A stretch of 64,000 nucleotides of DNA, taken from Catenuloplanes indicus. Its GTDB lineage: Bacteria; Actinomycetota; Actinomycetes; Mycobacteriales; Micromonosporaceae. The DNA lies in assembly GCF_030813715.1 (NCBI RefSeq), contig NZ_JAUSUZ010000001.1, positions 992,001-1,056,000 of the forward strand, written 5' to 3'. Shown in pieces: positions 7,736 to 16,157 of this stretch. Within the stretch, counting starts at the first letter, position 1. Each line of letters opens with the position of its first letter. Made by a program: the position numbers and the translations under genes. The notes beneath the pieces were generated by a model. That model saw nothing but the letters and a program-made list of their open reading frames with translations. It was not told the DNA's origin and did not search any database.

Positions 7736-8868
7736 GACGCCATCGTTTCACCCGGGCGCGACCCCCGGCGCGACCCCGGCGCGACCCCGGCGCCGAAGAA
7801 GCGGACGATCTCGTCCGCCGCGGTCGGCGACAGCATCATCGCCTGCACCCGACCGGACATCTCCGCGATCGGGCCGATCCGGGCGAACATCGCTGTCTCG
7901 TACGCCGGGATCGCCCCGGTGGGGTCGGCGGCCAGCGCGGCCGCGAGTTCGGCGGCGTCCAGCATGGCCTGGTTGGCGCCCTCTCCGACCGGCGGCATCA
8001 GGTGCGCGGCGTCGCCGATGAGCGTGATCCCGGGCCGGTGCTCCCACCGCGTACCGATCGGCATGGTCTCGACCCGGCGGGTCACCGGGGTGTCGTCGGC
8101 GGCGGCGATCAGCGCGGTGAGGCGTGCGTCCCAGCCGCCGAACGTGTCCAGCAGCGCGCGCGTGGTGCGGCAGCGGCCGAGGTCCGGGTCGCGGGACGTG
8201 ATGCCGACCCGGATGCCGCCGTCGCCGAGGCGTTGCGCCGCGAGGATCCGGTCGGTGCCGACGCACCACAGGTTCCCGGGGCCGACCAGGTCCGCGATCT
8301 CGGGGTGGCGCCGGCCGGCGTCCGTGATCGTCAGCTCGACCAGCGTGCACACGTAGGACAGCGACACGCCGGTCAGCAGCGGCCGGACGACCGAGCGTGC
8401 GCCGTCCGCGCCGATCAGGACGTCGCAGCCGGCGCGGTAGCCGCCGTCGAACGTCAGCTCATAGCCTCCGCCGCGGCGTGTCGTGGCCTCGGCGAGCCGG
8501 TGCCGCCACACCACGGTGCCCGCGGGGAGCGAGTCGAGCAGCAGGTCGCGCAGCACGCCCCGGTCGATCTCGGGACGCCCGGTGAACGTGCCGGGCCGCG
8601 GCACGTGGTGCACGAGCGTGCGCCCGGCCGGGTCGAGGATGCGGTGCTCCTCCCCCTCGGGCCGGGCCTCGGCGCGGAACCGGCCGTCGAGACCGGCGGC
8701 GGCCAGCGCGTGCTGCCCGGACTCCGGGTGCAGGTCGAGCATGCCGCCCTGCGACCGGGCGGACCGGTTCTCCTCGCGCTCGTAGACCACCGCGTCGATG
8801 CCGTGCCGGTGCAGGATCCGGGCCAGGGTCAGGCCGCCGAGGCCGCCACCGACGATCGCGATGCGCAT
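7732..8868 (-). CDS. FAD-dependent monooxygenase (TetX/PHBH-like)
   Basis: 378 residues. The N-terminal Rossmann motif AIVGGGLGGLTLARILHRHG binds FAD. The DG motif (CDVLIGADGARSVVR) is near residue 155 and the second FAD motif (ITLIGDAAHLMPPVGEGANQAMLDA) near 285-310, giving the full group A flavoprotein hydroxylase layout. Start is ATG 8868 with ggagaacggg upstream; the longer frame runs into the divergent gene. It resembles enzymes that hydroxylate aromatic or polyketide-like compounds, including tetracyclines. The divergent TetR gene and the dyad between them suggest substrate-induced expression. Confidence 0.92.
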   Translation of the reverse strand: MRIAIVGGGLGGLTLARILHRHGIDAVVYEREENRSARSQGGMLDLHPESGQHALAAAGLDGRFRAEARPEGEEHRILDPAGRTLVHHVPRPGTFTGRPEIDRGVLRDLLLDSLPAGTVVWRHRLAEATTRRGGGYELTFDGGYRAGCDVLIGADGARSVVRPLLTGVSLSYVCTLVELTITDAGRRHPEIADLVGPGNLWCVGTDRILAAQRLGDGGIRVGITSRDPDLGRCRTTRALLDTFGGWDARLTALIAAADDTPVTRRVETMPIGTRWEHRPGITLIGDAAHLMPPVGEGANQAMLDAAELAAALAADPTGAIPAYETAMFARIGPIAEMSGRVQAMMLSPTAADEIVRFFGAGVAPGSRRGSRPGETMAS

Positions 8869-8880
8869 CCCGTTCTCCGT

Positions 8881-8918
8881 TACCGTACGCTGTATCGCTA
8901 TGGACACGCCGTACGGTA
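8881..8918. promoter_or_regulatory. TetR operator between monooxygenase and regulator
   Basis: Perfect 9-bp inverted repeat taccgtacg (8881-8889) and cgtacggta (8910-8918). The left arm overlaps a possible -10 (TACGCT, 8886-8891) of the TetR gene and the right arm lies in its first codons, a position suited to autorepression and to blocking the divergent monooxygenase gene. Confidence 0.65.
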
Positions 8919-9637
8919 GCCAAGGTTTGCCGGTTTGGGAACGCCCCGAGCCCCGGCCGCGCGCCGCGCCGGTGCCGCTGAGCCGCGCGGTGATCGCGGC
9001 CGCGGCGATCCGGCTCGCCGACACGCACGGCCTGGACGGGCTGTCCGTGCGCAAGCTCGCCACCGAGCTCGGCGTCCGCCCGATGCGCCTCTACGACTAC
9101 GTGGCCGGCCGATCCGAGCTGCTCGACCTGATGGTCGACGCCGTCTACGCGGAGATCGCCACGGCGGCCCCGCCGGAATCACCGGCCACGGCCGGCCCGC
9201 AGCCGGAGTGGCGCGACACCGTGCTCGCCATCGCGCACCGGACCCGGACCGCGGCCCTCGACCACGAGTGGTTCGTGGATCTGCTCGGCTCCCGGCCGCA
9301 CCTGGGACCGCACTCGCTCGCGGTCGGCGAGGCGACCGCGGCCGCGCTGGACCGGGCTCCGGGCGTACGAGATCTCGACGACCTCCAGCGCGCCGTCGGC
9401 GCGCTCAACGCGTTCGTCGCCGGCGCGCTCCGCCGCGAGATCACCGAACGGCGTACCACCCGCGCCACCGGCACCGGCGAGGCCGCCTGGCAGACCGCGC
9501 TCGGCCCCTACCTAACCCGGATGCTCGACACCGGCCGCTACCCCACCATCGCGCGGCTCGTCATCGACGGCGCCCACCTCGACGCCGCGGACACTTTCCG
9601 TCACAACCTGGACACGGTGCTGGACGGCATCGCCTGA
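8900..9637 (+). CDS. TetR-family regulator (TetR_C large-domain type)
   Basis: 245 residues. HTH at about 35-62 (GLSVRKLATELGVRPMRLYDYVAGRSELL), then the long C-terminal domain seen in tetracycline-repressor-class TetR proteins. ATG 8900 is used; the in-frame extension upstream overlaps the divergent gene. No Shine-Dalgarno is visible and a TACGCT box lies 8 nt upstream, so the mRNA may be leaderless. It is divergent from the TetX-like monooxygenase, with a shared dyad. Confidence 0.9.
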   Translation: MDTPYGSQGLPVWERPEPRPRAAPVPLSRAVIAAAAIRLADTHGLDGLSVRKLATELGVRPMRLYDYVAGRSELLDLMVDAVYAEIATAAPPESPATAGPQPEWRDTVLAIAHRTRTAALDHEWFVDLLGSRPHLGPHSLAVGEATAAALDRAPGVRDLDDLQRAVGALNAFVAGALRREITERRTTRATGTGEAAWQTALGPYLTRMLDTGRYPTIARLVIDGAHLDAADTFRHNLDTVLDGIA

Positions 9638-9674
9638 CGGCCGTCCATATGGCGGTTCCAGACGGGGGAGAACA

Positions 9675-10470
9675 ATGGACAAGCTGCACCGCCGTACCGT
9701 TCTCGCCGCGCTCGGCGTGCTGGCCGCGCCACCGATCGCGGTCGCGTCCGGCGCTCGCCCCGCGCAGGCGGCCGACCGCTAGCTGTCGAACCTCGACCTC
9801 TACGAGAAAGCTGGCCGCGGTCGAGCACGTCGACTGGACCCGCCGCTACCGCCGGCACGCGGCCGCGCACGGCGGCACCGCGGCGTACCCGGACACCACG
9901 ATTCTGGCGCTGCACGGCGGCGGCATCGAGCCCGGCACGTCCGAGCTGGCCGTCGCGATCGCCGGCTACCGCCCGTCGGACGACACGCCGCTGTCCGGAC
10001 CGCTCTACGACCACTGGTTCTTCGAGGGCCTGCGCCCGCCCGGCGGCAGCAACGCCGAACTGCACGTCACCTCGACCCACTGCGACGACCCGGTCGCCCG
10101 ATCGCTGGCCGGCGGTGCGCGCCGCACCGTCTCGCTGCACGGCTGCACGGCCGGGCAGGCCGGTCAGCCCGCCGGAACCGCCGCGGTCCTGGTCGGCGGC
10201 CTCGATCTGGACCTGAAGGCCAAGCTCCGGCACCGGTTCGGCCTCGCCGGCATCACCCACGTCGACGCGTCCACGGTGGACGGGCTGGCCGGCACCGACC
10301 CGGACAACATCGCCAACCGCACGTGCACCGGCACCGGCACCCAGCTGGAGCTGACCACGGAACTGCGTGACCGGATGTTCACCGAGAACACCGGCGCCCG
10401 CCGCAAGCACACCACCACGGCGCTGTTCGACGCGTTCGTCACCGCGGCCCGGCTGGCGCTGACGGACTGA
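9675..10470 (+). pseudogene. Broken poly-gamma-glutamate hydrolase family gene
   Basis: The gene starts ATG 9675 with gggggag upstream and encodes a signal peptide with twin-arginine flavour (HRRTVLAALGVLAAPPIAV). At 9780-9782 an in-frame TAG replaces what should be Tyr (DR-Y-LSNLDLYEK). Then one extra A in the aaa run at 9807-9809 shifts the frame: gagaaag should be gagaag (EKLAAVEHVDW). After that the family core is intact: ILALHGGGIEPGTSELAVAIAG, WFFEGLRP, LHVTSTHCDDP, SLHGC, LVGGLD, LAGTDPDNIANRT, TQLELT, to TGA 10470. Two independent lesions make it a pseudogene unless both are sequence errors. The intact form would be an exported zinc amidase cleaving gamma-glutamyl polymers. Confidence 0.85.
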
Positions 10471-10484
10471 AGACAGATCTGTCT

Positions 10485-10552
10485 GCCCGCTTCCGGCGTG
10501 GTCACCTCCCGCACGCTCCCGCGGGCACCGGTCGTCGCTGGCGCTCCTTCCT
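10485..10552 (+). repeat. Dispersed intergenic repeat, copy A
   Basis: About 68 bp beginning cccgcttccggcgtgg and containing gctcccgcgggcaccggtcg and tcgctggcgctcc. It is closely related to 11571-11637 (inverted) and in part to 26173-26223. All three copies sit just outside genes. Confidence 0.75.
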
Positions 10553-10639
10553 GCACGTGCCGCGGGTGGTCACCACAACCCCCGATGACGTACGCGGCGC
10601 GGGGTGTGGCGTGCCTCGGCCGGGGTCGATGCGGTGTCG

Positions 10640-10645
10640 TATCGT
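10640..10645 (+). promoter_or_regulatory. Leaderless -10 box TATCGT
   Basis: TATCGT, then cgggcc (6 nt) and GTG at 10652; fixes the FKBP start. Confidence 0.65.
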
Positions 10646-10651
10646 CGGGCC

Positions 10652-11362
10652 GTGCCCGATTCAGTGACGAACAGCGACAGCGCGGCTGCCAGGCGTACCG
10701 CGGGACCGGCACGCCGGAACGCCGGGGGACCGCCGCTCAAGACGAAGGCCGAGAAGCGAGCCGAGGCCAAGGCCGCCAAGGCCCGCGCCCGGGCGCTGCG
10801 GAAGCGACGGCAGGTGCTGACCGTGGCCGGCGCCGCCGTGGTCGTGCTGGCGCTCGTCGTCGGCCTGATCGTGTGGATCGGTAACGTCGCGGGCCAGGAC
10901 CCTGCCGCCACGAGTTCGAGCCCGGAGGCCCCCGCGACGCCCACCGCGGCCGCCACGAATGCCGCGTTCCCGCCGCTCCCGGCGGGCGCGGACCCGGCGC
11001 TGGGCCAGAAGCCCGCCGTGACCGCCGGCTCGGGCTCCGTCACCGAACTCACGACGACCACGCTGATCAAGGGCACCGGCGCGGCGGCGCAGGCGGGCCA
11101 GACGGTCGACGTGAACTACGTGGGCGTCACCTACGCCGACGGCGCGGAGTTCGATTCGTCCTGGAGCCGCTCACAGCCCTTCACCTTCCAGCTCGGCGCC
11201 GGGAACGTCATCCAGGGATGGGACCGCGGCCTGGCCGGCGTGACCGTGGGCAGCCGCGTCCAGCTCGACATCCCGGCCGACCTGGCCTACGGCGACAACC
11301 CCGGTGGCGGCCGGCCGGCCGGCGCCCTCCGCTTCGTCGTCGACCTGCTCGCCGCCTCCTGA
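10652..11362 (+). CDS. Membrane-anchored FKBP-type peptidyl-prolyl isomerase
   Basis: 236 residues in type II topology. A Lys/Ala-rich cytoplasmic stretch (residues 30-53) is followed by one membrane span (about 55-77), a Ser/Pro/Ala linker and an extracytoplasmic FKBP domain (about 140-236) with VNYVGVTYADGAEFDSSW, PFTFQLGAGNVIQGWDRGLAGVTVG and LAYGDNPGGG. These cover the FKBP active-site aromatics and the VIxGWD signature. It should assist proline-limited folding of secreted proteins. Start GTG 10652 is set by the TATCGT box 6 nt upstream. The short repeat family flanks it on both sides (10485 and 11571). Confidence 0.92.
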   Translation: MPDSVTNSDSAAARRTAGPARRNAGGPPLKTKAEKRAEAKAAKARARALRKRRQVLTVAGAAVVVLALVVGLIVWIGNVAGQDPAATSSSPEAPATPTAAATNAAFPPLPAGADPALGQKPAVTAGSGSVTELTTTTLIKGTGAAAQAGQTVDVNYVGVTYADGAEFDSSWSRSQPFTFQLGAGNVIQGWDRGLAGVTVGSRVQLDIPADLAYGDNPGGGRPAGALRFVVDLLAAS

Positions 11363-11570
11363 CCCTCCGGCGCACCGCCCTCCATCAGCACCCTGAAATG
11401 CCGCCGCTCGGCTGACCCACCGCCGGCGGACTGATGACACCACCCGGCTCATCACTCCCCCGGGCCCGGCCCGGGCGAGCGACACGCCGGGAGGCTGCCG
11501 CGACACGCAGCCGCCGTGCCGATCAGGGGCGATTGGCGTGTGGTTTTCGCCACCGACCCGGGACCGGCAG

Positions 11571-11637
11571 GGAGGAGCGCCAGCGACGACCGGGGCCCGC
11601 GGGAGCATGCGGATCGCGGCCACGCCGGGAGCGGGAA
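11571..11637 (-). repeat. Dispersed intergenic repeat, copy C (inverted)
   Basis: Reverse complement matches copy A for about 67 bp: cccgctcccggcgtggccg ..., gctcccgcgggccccggtcg, tcgctggcgctcc. With copy A it brackets the FKBP gene in opposite orientation. The rest of the gap 11363-11693 shows no gene. Confidence 0.75.
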
Positions 11638-11693
11638 AATCCAGCACGTGAATGTGGCTTCTCGCGGAGAGCCGGCGGGGCCGGGCCGGTGGG

Positions 11694-12149
11694 TCAGGGC
11701 ATGGAGAGCAAGCGCTGGACGCGGTTGACGAGTTCCTGGGGGCGGAACGGCTTGGTCATGTAGTAGTTGGCGCCGAGGGTCATGCCGAGGTCGATGTCGT
11801 CGGCGGCGTCGCGGCCGCTGAGCATCAGGACCGGGATGTCCGTGGTGCGGGGTTTGGCGCGCAGTTCGTAGCAGATGTCGAGGCCGTTCATGCCGGGCAT
11901 GACCACGTCCAGCAGGATCAGCTGGGGGCGGTGCTGGACCGCGAGGCTGAGCGCGGACAGGCCGTCGCCGGTGGTGAGTACCCGGTAGCCGGCGGCCTCG
12001 AGGGTGAACTCGATGAGCGCGCGGACGTCCTCGTCGTCGTCCGCGACCAGGACGCACGGTGCGTCGGACGGGTCGGCCGGCGCCGGTTCGGGCAGCGTGG
12101 CGGGGACGATGAACGCGCTGGTCAGGTACGGCATGGTGGTCTGGCGCAC
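11694..12149 (-). CDS. Single-domain response regulator (receiver)
   Basis: 151 residues. A 30-residue leader is followed by one CheY-like receiver: acidic pair in VLVADDDEDV, phospho-acceptor Asp in LILLDVVMPGMNG (about residue 81), Thr/Ser in MLSGRD and Lys in MTKPF. No output domain, so it acts by protein contact or as a phosphate relay. GTG 12149 is used because aggagg lies 7 nt upstream. The stop of the preceding small ORF overlaps that ribosome site, so the two are probably one transcript. Confidence 0.9.
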   Translation of the reverse strand: MRQTTMPYLTSAFIVPATLPEPAPADPSDAPCVLVADDDEDVRALIEFTLEAAGYRVLTTGDGLSALSLAVQHRPQLILLDVVMPGMNGLDICYELRAKPRTTDIPVLMLSGRDAADDIDLGMTLGANYYMTKPFRPQELVNRVQRLLSMP

Positions 12150-12161
12150 GGTGCTCGCCTC

Positions 12162-12314
12162 CTAGCGGCGCTGGATGCCGAGGTCGGGGACGTCGCCGTC
12201 GGGCAGCGGCGGCAGCGGGACGTGGCGGGGGCGTGCGGCGGTGGCCACGGCCAGGTCCCGCGCGCCGGGGTCGAGCGCCACCGGATCGAGGGTGCGAAGC
12301 GTGTCGGTCACCAT
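12162..12314 (-). CDS. Small protein upstream of the receiver gene
   Basis: 50 residues, MVTDTLRTLDPVALDPGARD..., Pro-rich C-terminus, no known motif. The stop TAG forms part of the taggagg ribosome site of the receiver gene, suggesting translational coupling. aggacg lies just upstream of the ATG. Short and without a recognisable family, so uncertain; it might only serve as a leader peptide. Confidence 0.45.
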   Translation of the reverse strand: MVTDTLRTLDPVALDPGARDLAVATAARPRHVPLPPLPDGDVPDLGIQRR

Positions 12315-12549
12315 GCGCCGTCCTGTCTGCCGTCCGCGAAGCGGCAGGGGGATCCGCCGCACACGATGATGAAGCCGTGGCCCGGTGGCGAGCCGGGTGC
12401 ACCCTGGTTGCGGTCCGGTTGCGACCGGTCACCGCCGTCGCCGCGGGCCGGCCGGACACGTACCACGCATTCCCTTATGTCTATGCAATTGTTACCGTCC
12501 CGGCATGGGCGGCCGAGCCGGTCGGTTCGGCCTTCGAGGGGAGGTTCGG

Positions 12550-13734
12550 ATGGCGAGACGAGTGCGGCTGTCGATGGCGGCCGGGTTCGCTGTGCTGATC
12601 GGCACGTTCGGCCTGCCGGGTGCGTCGGCGGCGGCCCCGGTCGAGGGCACGATCCTCGCGGTGCCGGGCGCGGAGGTGGTCCCGGACAGCTACATCGTGG
12701 TCCTGGAGGACGGGACGAACGCGGCGGACGTCGCGAAACGGCACGGCGCGACCGTGCGGGAAACCTACCAGCACGCGCTGCACGGGTTCGCGGCGACGAT
12801 GTCCGCGGCGCAGGCCCGGCGGGTCGCGGCCGCGCCCGGCGTGGCGTACGTGCAGCCGAACGTGATCCACACGGTGCAGGCCACCCAGGCCAACCCGCCG
12901 TCGTGGGGGCTGGACCGCGTCGACCAGCGCAACCGCCCGCTGGACGCGTCCTACACCTACGGCACGACCGCGAGCACCGTGACCGCCTACATCATCGACA
13001 CCGGCATCCGCACCACGCACGGTGACTTCGGCGGGCGCGCGGTGAGCGGGTTCGACGCGGTCGACGGCGGCACCGCGGACGACTGCAACGGCCACGGCAC
13101 ACACGTCGCGGGTACGGTCGGCGGCACCACGTACGGCGTGGCGAAGGGCGTGTCGCTGGTCGCCGTGCGCGTGTTGAACTGCGAGGGCAGCGGCACGACC
13201 GCGCAGGTGGCGGCCGGCATCGACTGGGTCACCGCGAACGCGGACGGTCCCTCGGTGGCGAACATGAGCCTCGGCGGCGGCGCGGACACCGTGCTCGACG
13301 ACGCGGTCCGCCGGTCGATCGCGGCGAACGTCACCTACGCGATCGCGGCCGGGAACGGTTTTCTCGGCATCATCGCGCTGGACGCGTGCACCCAGTCCCC
13401 GGCCCGGGTCGCCGAGGCGCTGACCGTGTCCGCGACCGACTCCAGCGACCGGAAGTCGTCCTGGGCGAACCGCGGCACGTGCGTGGACCTGTTCGCGCCG
13501 GGCATCAGCATCACGTCCGCGTGGTCGACGAACGACACGGCGACGAGCACCATCAGCGGTACGTCGATGGCCGCACCGCACGTGGCCGGCGCGGCCGCGC
13601 TGTACCTGGCGTCGAACCCGGCCGCGACACCGGCGCAGGTGAACACGGCGGTGATCGCGGCGGCGACGACCGGCGTGGTGGTCAGCCCGGGAACGGGATC
13701 GCCGAACCGGCTGCTCTACACGGGCGGTTTCTGA
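12550..13734 (+). CDS. Secreted S8 subtilisin-like protease with I9 propeptide
   Basis: 394 residues. Signal peptide (1-28), inhibitor I9 propeptide (about 45-107, DSYIVVLEDG ... HGFAATMSAAQARRVAAAPGVAYVQPN), then a proteinase K-like S8 domain. The triad is complete: Asp150 (IIDTGI), His182 (GHGTHVAGT) and Ser339 (GTSMAAPHVAG). The oxyanion Asn is in IAAGNG. Start ATG 12550 follows gaggggagg. Length is that of a plain secreted subtilase with no extra C-terminal domain. Expected to be an extracellular general protease processed by autocleavage. Confidence 0.96.
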   Translation: MARRVRLSMAAGFAVLIGTFGLPGASAAAPVEGTILAVPGAEVVPDSYIVVLEDGTNAADVAKRHGATVRETYQHALHGFAATMSAAQARRVAAAPGVAYVQPNVIHTVQATQANPPSWGLDRVDQRNRPLDASYTYGTTASTVTAYIIDTGIRTTHGDFGGRAVSGFDAVDGGTADDCNGHGTHVAGTVGGTTYGVAKGVSLVAVRVLNCEGSGTTAQVAAGIDWVTANADGPSVANMSLGGGADTVLDDAVRRSIAANVTYAIAAGNGFLGIIALDACTQSPARVAEALTVSATDSSDRKSSWANRGTCVDLFAPGISITSAWSTNDTATSTISGTSMAAPHVAGAAALYLASNPAATPAQVNTAVIAAATTGVVVSPGTGSPNRLLYTGGF

Positions 13735-13779
13735 TCGGTGCCGTCCGGGGAGCCGGTGCACCCGGCTCCCCGGACCGGG

Positions 13780-14208
13780 TCAGGCGACGGTCGTGTCGAG
13801 CGTGACCGGGATGTTGCCGCGGGTGGCGGTGGAGTAGGGGCAGATGGCGTGGGCGGCCTCGACCAGCGCGTCCGCGGTGGCCTGGTCCACGCCGGACAGT
13901 TCGACGTGCAGCGCCGCGCTCAGGCCGAGACCGCCCTCGGCCGTGGTGCCCAGCTGGACCTCGGCGATCACGGCGGAGTCGGTGATCGTCACCTTGCGCA
14001 GCCCGGCCACGTGCTTGACCGACGAGTGGAAGCAGGTGGCCCAGCCGGCCGCGAACAGCTGTTCCGGGTTGGTCGCGCCGCCGGGGCCGCCCATCTCCTT
14101 CGGGGTGGCGGTGACGACGTCGAGCAGGCCGTCGTCCGTGCGGGCCTGCCCGCCGGCGCGGCCGTCGCCGACCGACGTGGCGACCGCGGTGTAGAGCGTC
14201 CGGGACAT
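13780..14208 (-). CDS. ohr: Organic hydroperoxide resistance protein, Ohr family
   Basis: 142 residues, normal length for Ohr. The two catalytic cysteines are present: Cys59 in GWATCFHSS and Cys123 in AICPYS. It detoxifies organic and fatty-acid hydroperoxides, with lipoylated protein as usual reductant. Start ATG 14208 with aaggag upstream. The gene directly upstream in the same operon is a lipoamide-dehydrogenase-like flavoprotein, which could be its electron source (inference). Confidence 0.94.
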   Translation of the reverse strand: MSRTLYTAVATSVGDGRAGGQARTDDGLLDVVTATPKEMGGPGGATNPEQLFAAGWATCFHSSVKHVAGLRKVTITDSAVIAEVQLGTTAEGGLGLSAALHVELSGVDQATADALVEAAHAICPYSTATRGNIPVTLDTTVA

Positions 14209-14225
14209 GGGGGTCTCCTTGTCGT

Positions 14226-15557
14226 TCAGAGGGGATAGTTCTCGAGCAGCCGCAGCCAGACCTCGCTGACCGTGGGGTATGCGGGGACCGCGTGCCAGAG
14301 CCGGTCCAGCGGGATCTCGCCGACGATCGCGATCGTGGCCGCGTGCAGCAGTTCGGCGACGTCCGAACCGGCGAGCGTGAAGCCGACGATGACGGACCGG
14401 TCCTCGTCGACGACCATGCGCGCGTGGCCGCGGTAGCCGTCCGCGTGCAGGGACGCGCCCGCGACCGCGCCGAGGTCGTAGTCGACGACCCGGGTCCGCA
14501 GGCCGGCCTCGGCCGCGGCGGCCGCGGTCAGGCCGACCGAGGCGATCTCCGGGTCGGTGAAGACCACCTGCGGTACGACGCCCGCGTCCACGTGCCGGAC
14601 CGGTTTGCCGTGCGCGCGGGCCACGATCGCGTCGCCGGCCAGCCGCGCCTGGTACTTGCCCTGATGGGTGAGCAGCGCGCGCCCGTTGACGTCGCCGACC
14701 GCGTAGAGCCAGTCGTTCGCCCGCATCGTGTCGTCGACGGTGATGAACGCGCCGTCCTCGGTGTTCGGCGTGCGGCCGGTGGCGACCAGCACCTCGTCCG
14801 CGGCGACCACGGTGTCGTCGGCGAGCATGAGCTGCACCGTGCCGCCCGGGTCGCGGCGCGCGGCGGTGACCGCGGCGCCGAGCCGCACGGTCACGCCGGA
14901 CTCGCGCAGCGACTCCACCACGCGCTCTCCGGCGAACGGCTCGAACCCGCCGAGCACGCCGGAGCGCGCCAGCAGCGTCACGGAGCTGCCCAGCGCGGCG
15001 AACGCGGTCGCCATCTCGGTCGCCACCACGCCGCCGCCGATGATCGCCAGCCGGCCGGGGACCGAGGTCGCGGCGGCCGCCTCCCGGCTGGTCCACGGCG
15101 AGATGTCCCGCAGCCCAGGGATGTCCGGGACGAACGCGCTGGTCCCGGTCGCGACGACGACGGCGTGCCGCGCGGTGAGGCGGTCGTCGCCGACCTGCAC
15201 GACCCGGTCGGCGACGATCCGGCCGGTGCCCCGGTGCAGCGCGATCCCGGCCTGTTCCAGCCAGCCGACCTGGCCGTCGTCCGCCCAGTGCGCGGCGAAC
15301 TCGTCCCGGCGGCGCAGCACCGCGGCCGGGTCCAGCTCGCCGACCGGCACGCCGGGGACGCTCAGCGCGGCCCGGCGTGCGGCCGCGCTGCGCAGGAGTG
15401 CCTTGGTGGGCATGCACGCCCAGTAGGAGCATTCGCCGCCGACCAGTTCGCGTTCGACGATCGCGGCGGTCAGGCCGCCCTTCACCGCGCGGTCGGCCAC
15501 GTTCTCACCGGCCGGGCCGGCACCGATCACGACCACGTCGTACGTGTAAGCGTTCAT
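14226..15557 (-). CDS. Pyridine nucleotide-disulfide oxidoreductase (lipoamide dehydrogenase-like)
   Basis: 443 residues. FAD motif VVIGAGPAGENVADRA, redox-active disulfide Cys43/Cys48 in GGECSYWACMPTK, NAD(P) motif LAIIGGGVVATEMATAFAALGSSV near 175, and second FAD motif WLYAVGDVNG near 300. The usual C-terminal HxxxxE catalytic pair of lipoamide dehydrogenase is less clear (LWHAVPAYPTVSE), so mercuric-reductase-like or unassigned subfamily is possible. It starts one base after the membrane-protein stop and lies 17 bp before ohr: one redox operon. Confidence 0.92.
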   Translation of the reverse strand: MNAYTYDVVVIGAGPAGENVADRAVKGGLTAAIVERELVGGECSYWACMPTKALLRSAAARRAALSVPGVPVGELDPAAVLRRRDEFAAHWADDGQVGWLEQAGIALHRGTGRIVADRVVQVGDDRLTARHAVVVATGTSAFVPDIPGLRDISPWTSREAAAATSVPGRLAIIGGGVVATEMATAFAALGSSVTLLARSGVLGGFEPFAGERVVESLRESGVTVRLGAAVTAARRDPGGTVQLMLADDTVVAADEVLVATGRTPNTEDGAFITVDDTMRANDWLYAVGDVNGRALLTHQGKYQARLAGDAIVARAHGKPVRHVDAGVVPQVVFTDPEIASVGLTAAAAAEAGLRTRVVDYDLGAVAGASLHADGYRGHARMVVDEDRSVIVGFTLAGSDVAELLHAATIAIVGEIPLDRLWHAVPAYPTVSEVWLRLLENYPL

Positions 15558-15558
15558 G

Positions 15559-16065
15559 TCAGGACCTTTTCAGCCGGAACGCGGAGATGAGGAAGTACAC
15601 GCCGCCGAGCAGCGCGTAGCCGGAGAGCGTGGTGAGCATCGGGTTCTCGGCGCCGAGCTGGAGCAGGAACGTGCCGCCGACGAGGACGGACTGGCCACCG
15701 CTGATGATCATCGGCCATTGACCGCCGAGCGCGCGCCGGCCGAGGCCGACGGCTAGCTGGATGGCACCGGCCGCGATGGCCCAGGCCCCCCAGACGCCGA
15801 GTACGGCCGGGATGCCGGAGGTGACCGCGACGGCCAGGCCCGCGGCGGTGAGCGTGCTGACCGCGACGTTCGCCCAGAGCGTCGGCGACGAGCCGTTCAC
15901 GCGGAGGTCGACGATCGCGGCGCCGACGTCGAACAGCGGGTAGAGGACCAGCAGCGCGATGCTGACCGGGTTCAGGTCGGCGCCGGTGAGGAACAGCAGC
16001 ACGGCCCAGGCCAGCGCGAACCCGGATCGGACGAAGTAGAGCTGTCGTAGCGTCACGCGACTCAT
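15559..16065 (-). CDS. Membrane protein, DUF308/HdeD-like
   Basis: 168 residues with about six hydrophobic segments (LYFVRSGFALAWAVLLFLTGA, SIALLVLYPLFDVGAAI, ANVAVSTLTAAGLAVAVTSG, VWGAWAIAAGAIQLAVG, IISGGQSVLVGGTFLLQL, LSGYALLGGVYFLISAF). This resembles small multi-pass proteins of the DUF308 type. ATG 16065 (MSRVTLRQLY) is preferred to the upstream one, which lies in the operator. First gene of the operon with the disulfide reductase and ohr. Function unknown; perhaps a stress-related membrane component. Confidence 0.75.
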   Translation of the reverse strand: MSRVTLRQLYFVRSGFALAWAVLLFLTGADLNPVSIALLVLYPLFDVGAAIVDLRVNGSSPTLWANVAVSTLTAAGLAVAVTSGIPAVLGVWGAWAIAAGAIQLAVGLGRRALGGQWPMIISGGQSVLVGGTFLLQLGAENPMLTTLSGYALLGGVYFLISAFRLKRS

Positions 16066-16076
16066 CCCCAAAGAGG

Positions 16077-16140
16077 TAGAACGTTCGGTCTCGCAGAACT
16101 CTGGCACCGCGGCGCCGAAAATGCAAGACCGAACGTTCTA
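16077..16140. promoter_or_regulatory. Paired TetR operator, perfect 15-bp dyad
   Basis: tagaacgttcggtct (16077-16091) and its exact reverse complement agaccgaacgttcta (16126-16140), 34 bp apart, lie in the divergent region between the redox operon and the TetR gene. Each arm contains the palindrome gaacgttc, so each arm can itself bind a dimer: one site per divergent promoter. Confidence 0.8.
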
Positions 16141-16145
16141 TCCGC

Positions 16146-16151
16146 TACGAT
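16146..16151 (+). promoter_or_regulatory. Leaderless -10 box TACGAT
   Basis: TACGAT, then ggcggc (6 nt) and ATG 16158. The right operator arm ends 5 bp upstream, so bound repressor would cover the core promoter. Confidence 0.65.
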
Positions 16152-16157
16152 GGCGGC

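Noticed and set aside
14292-15590. Long plus-strand frame opposite the disulfide reductase
   Set aside because: Arg/Gly/Val-rich antisense shadow of a clearly real gene; many similar shadows exist over all GC-rich genes here.
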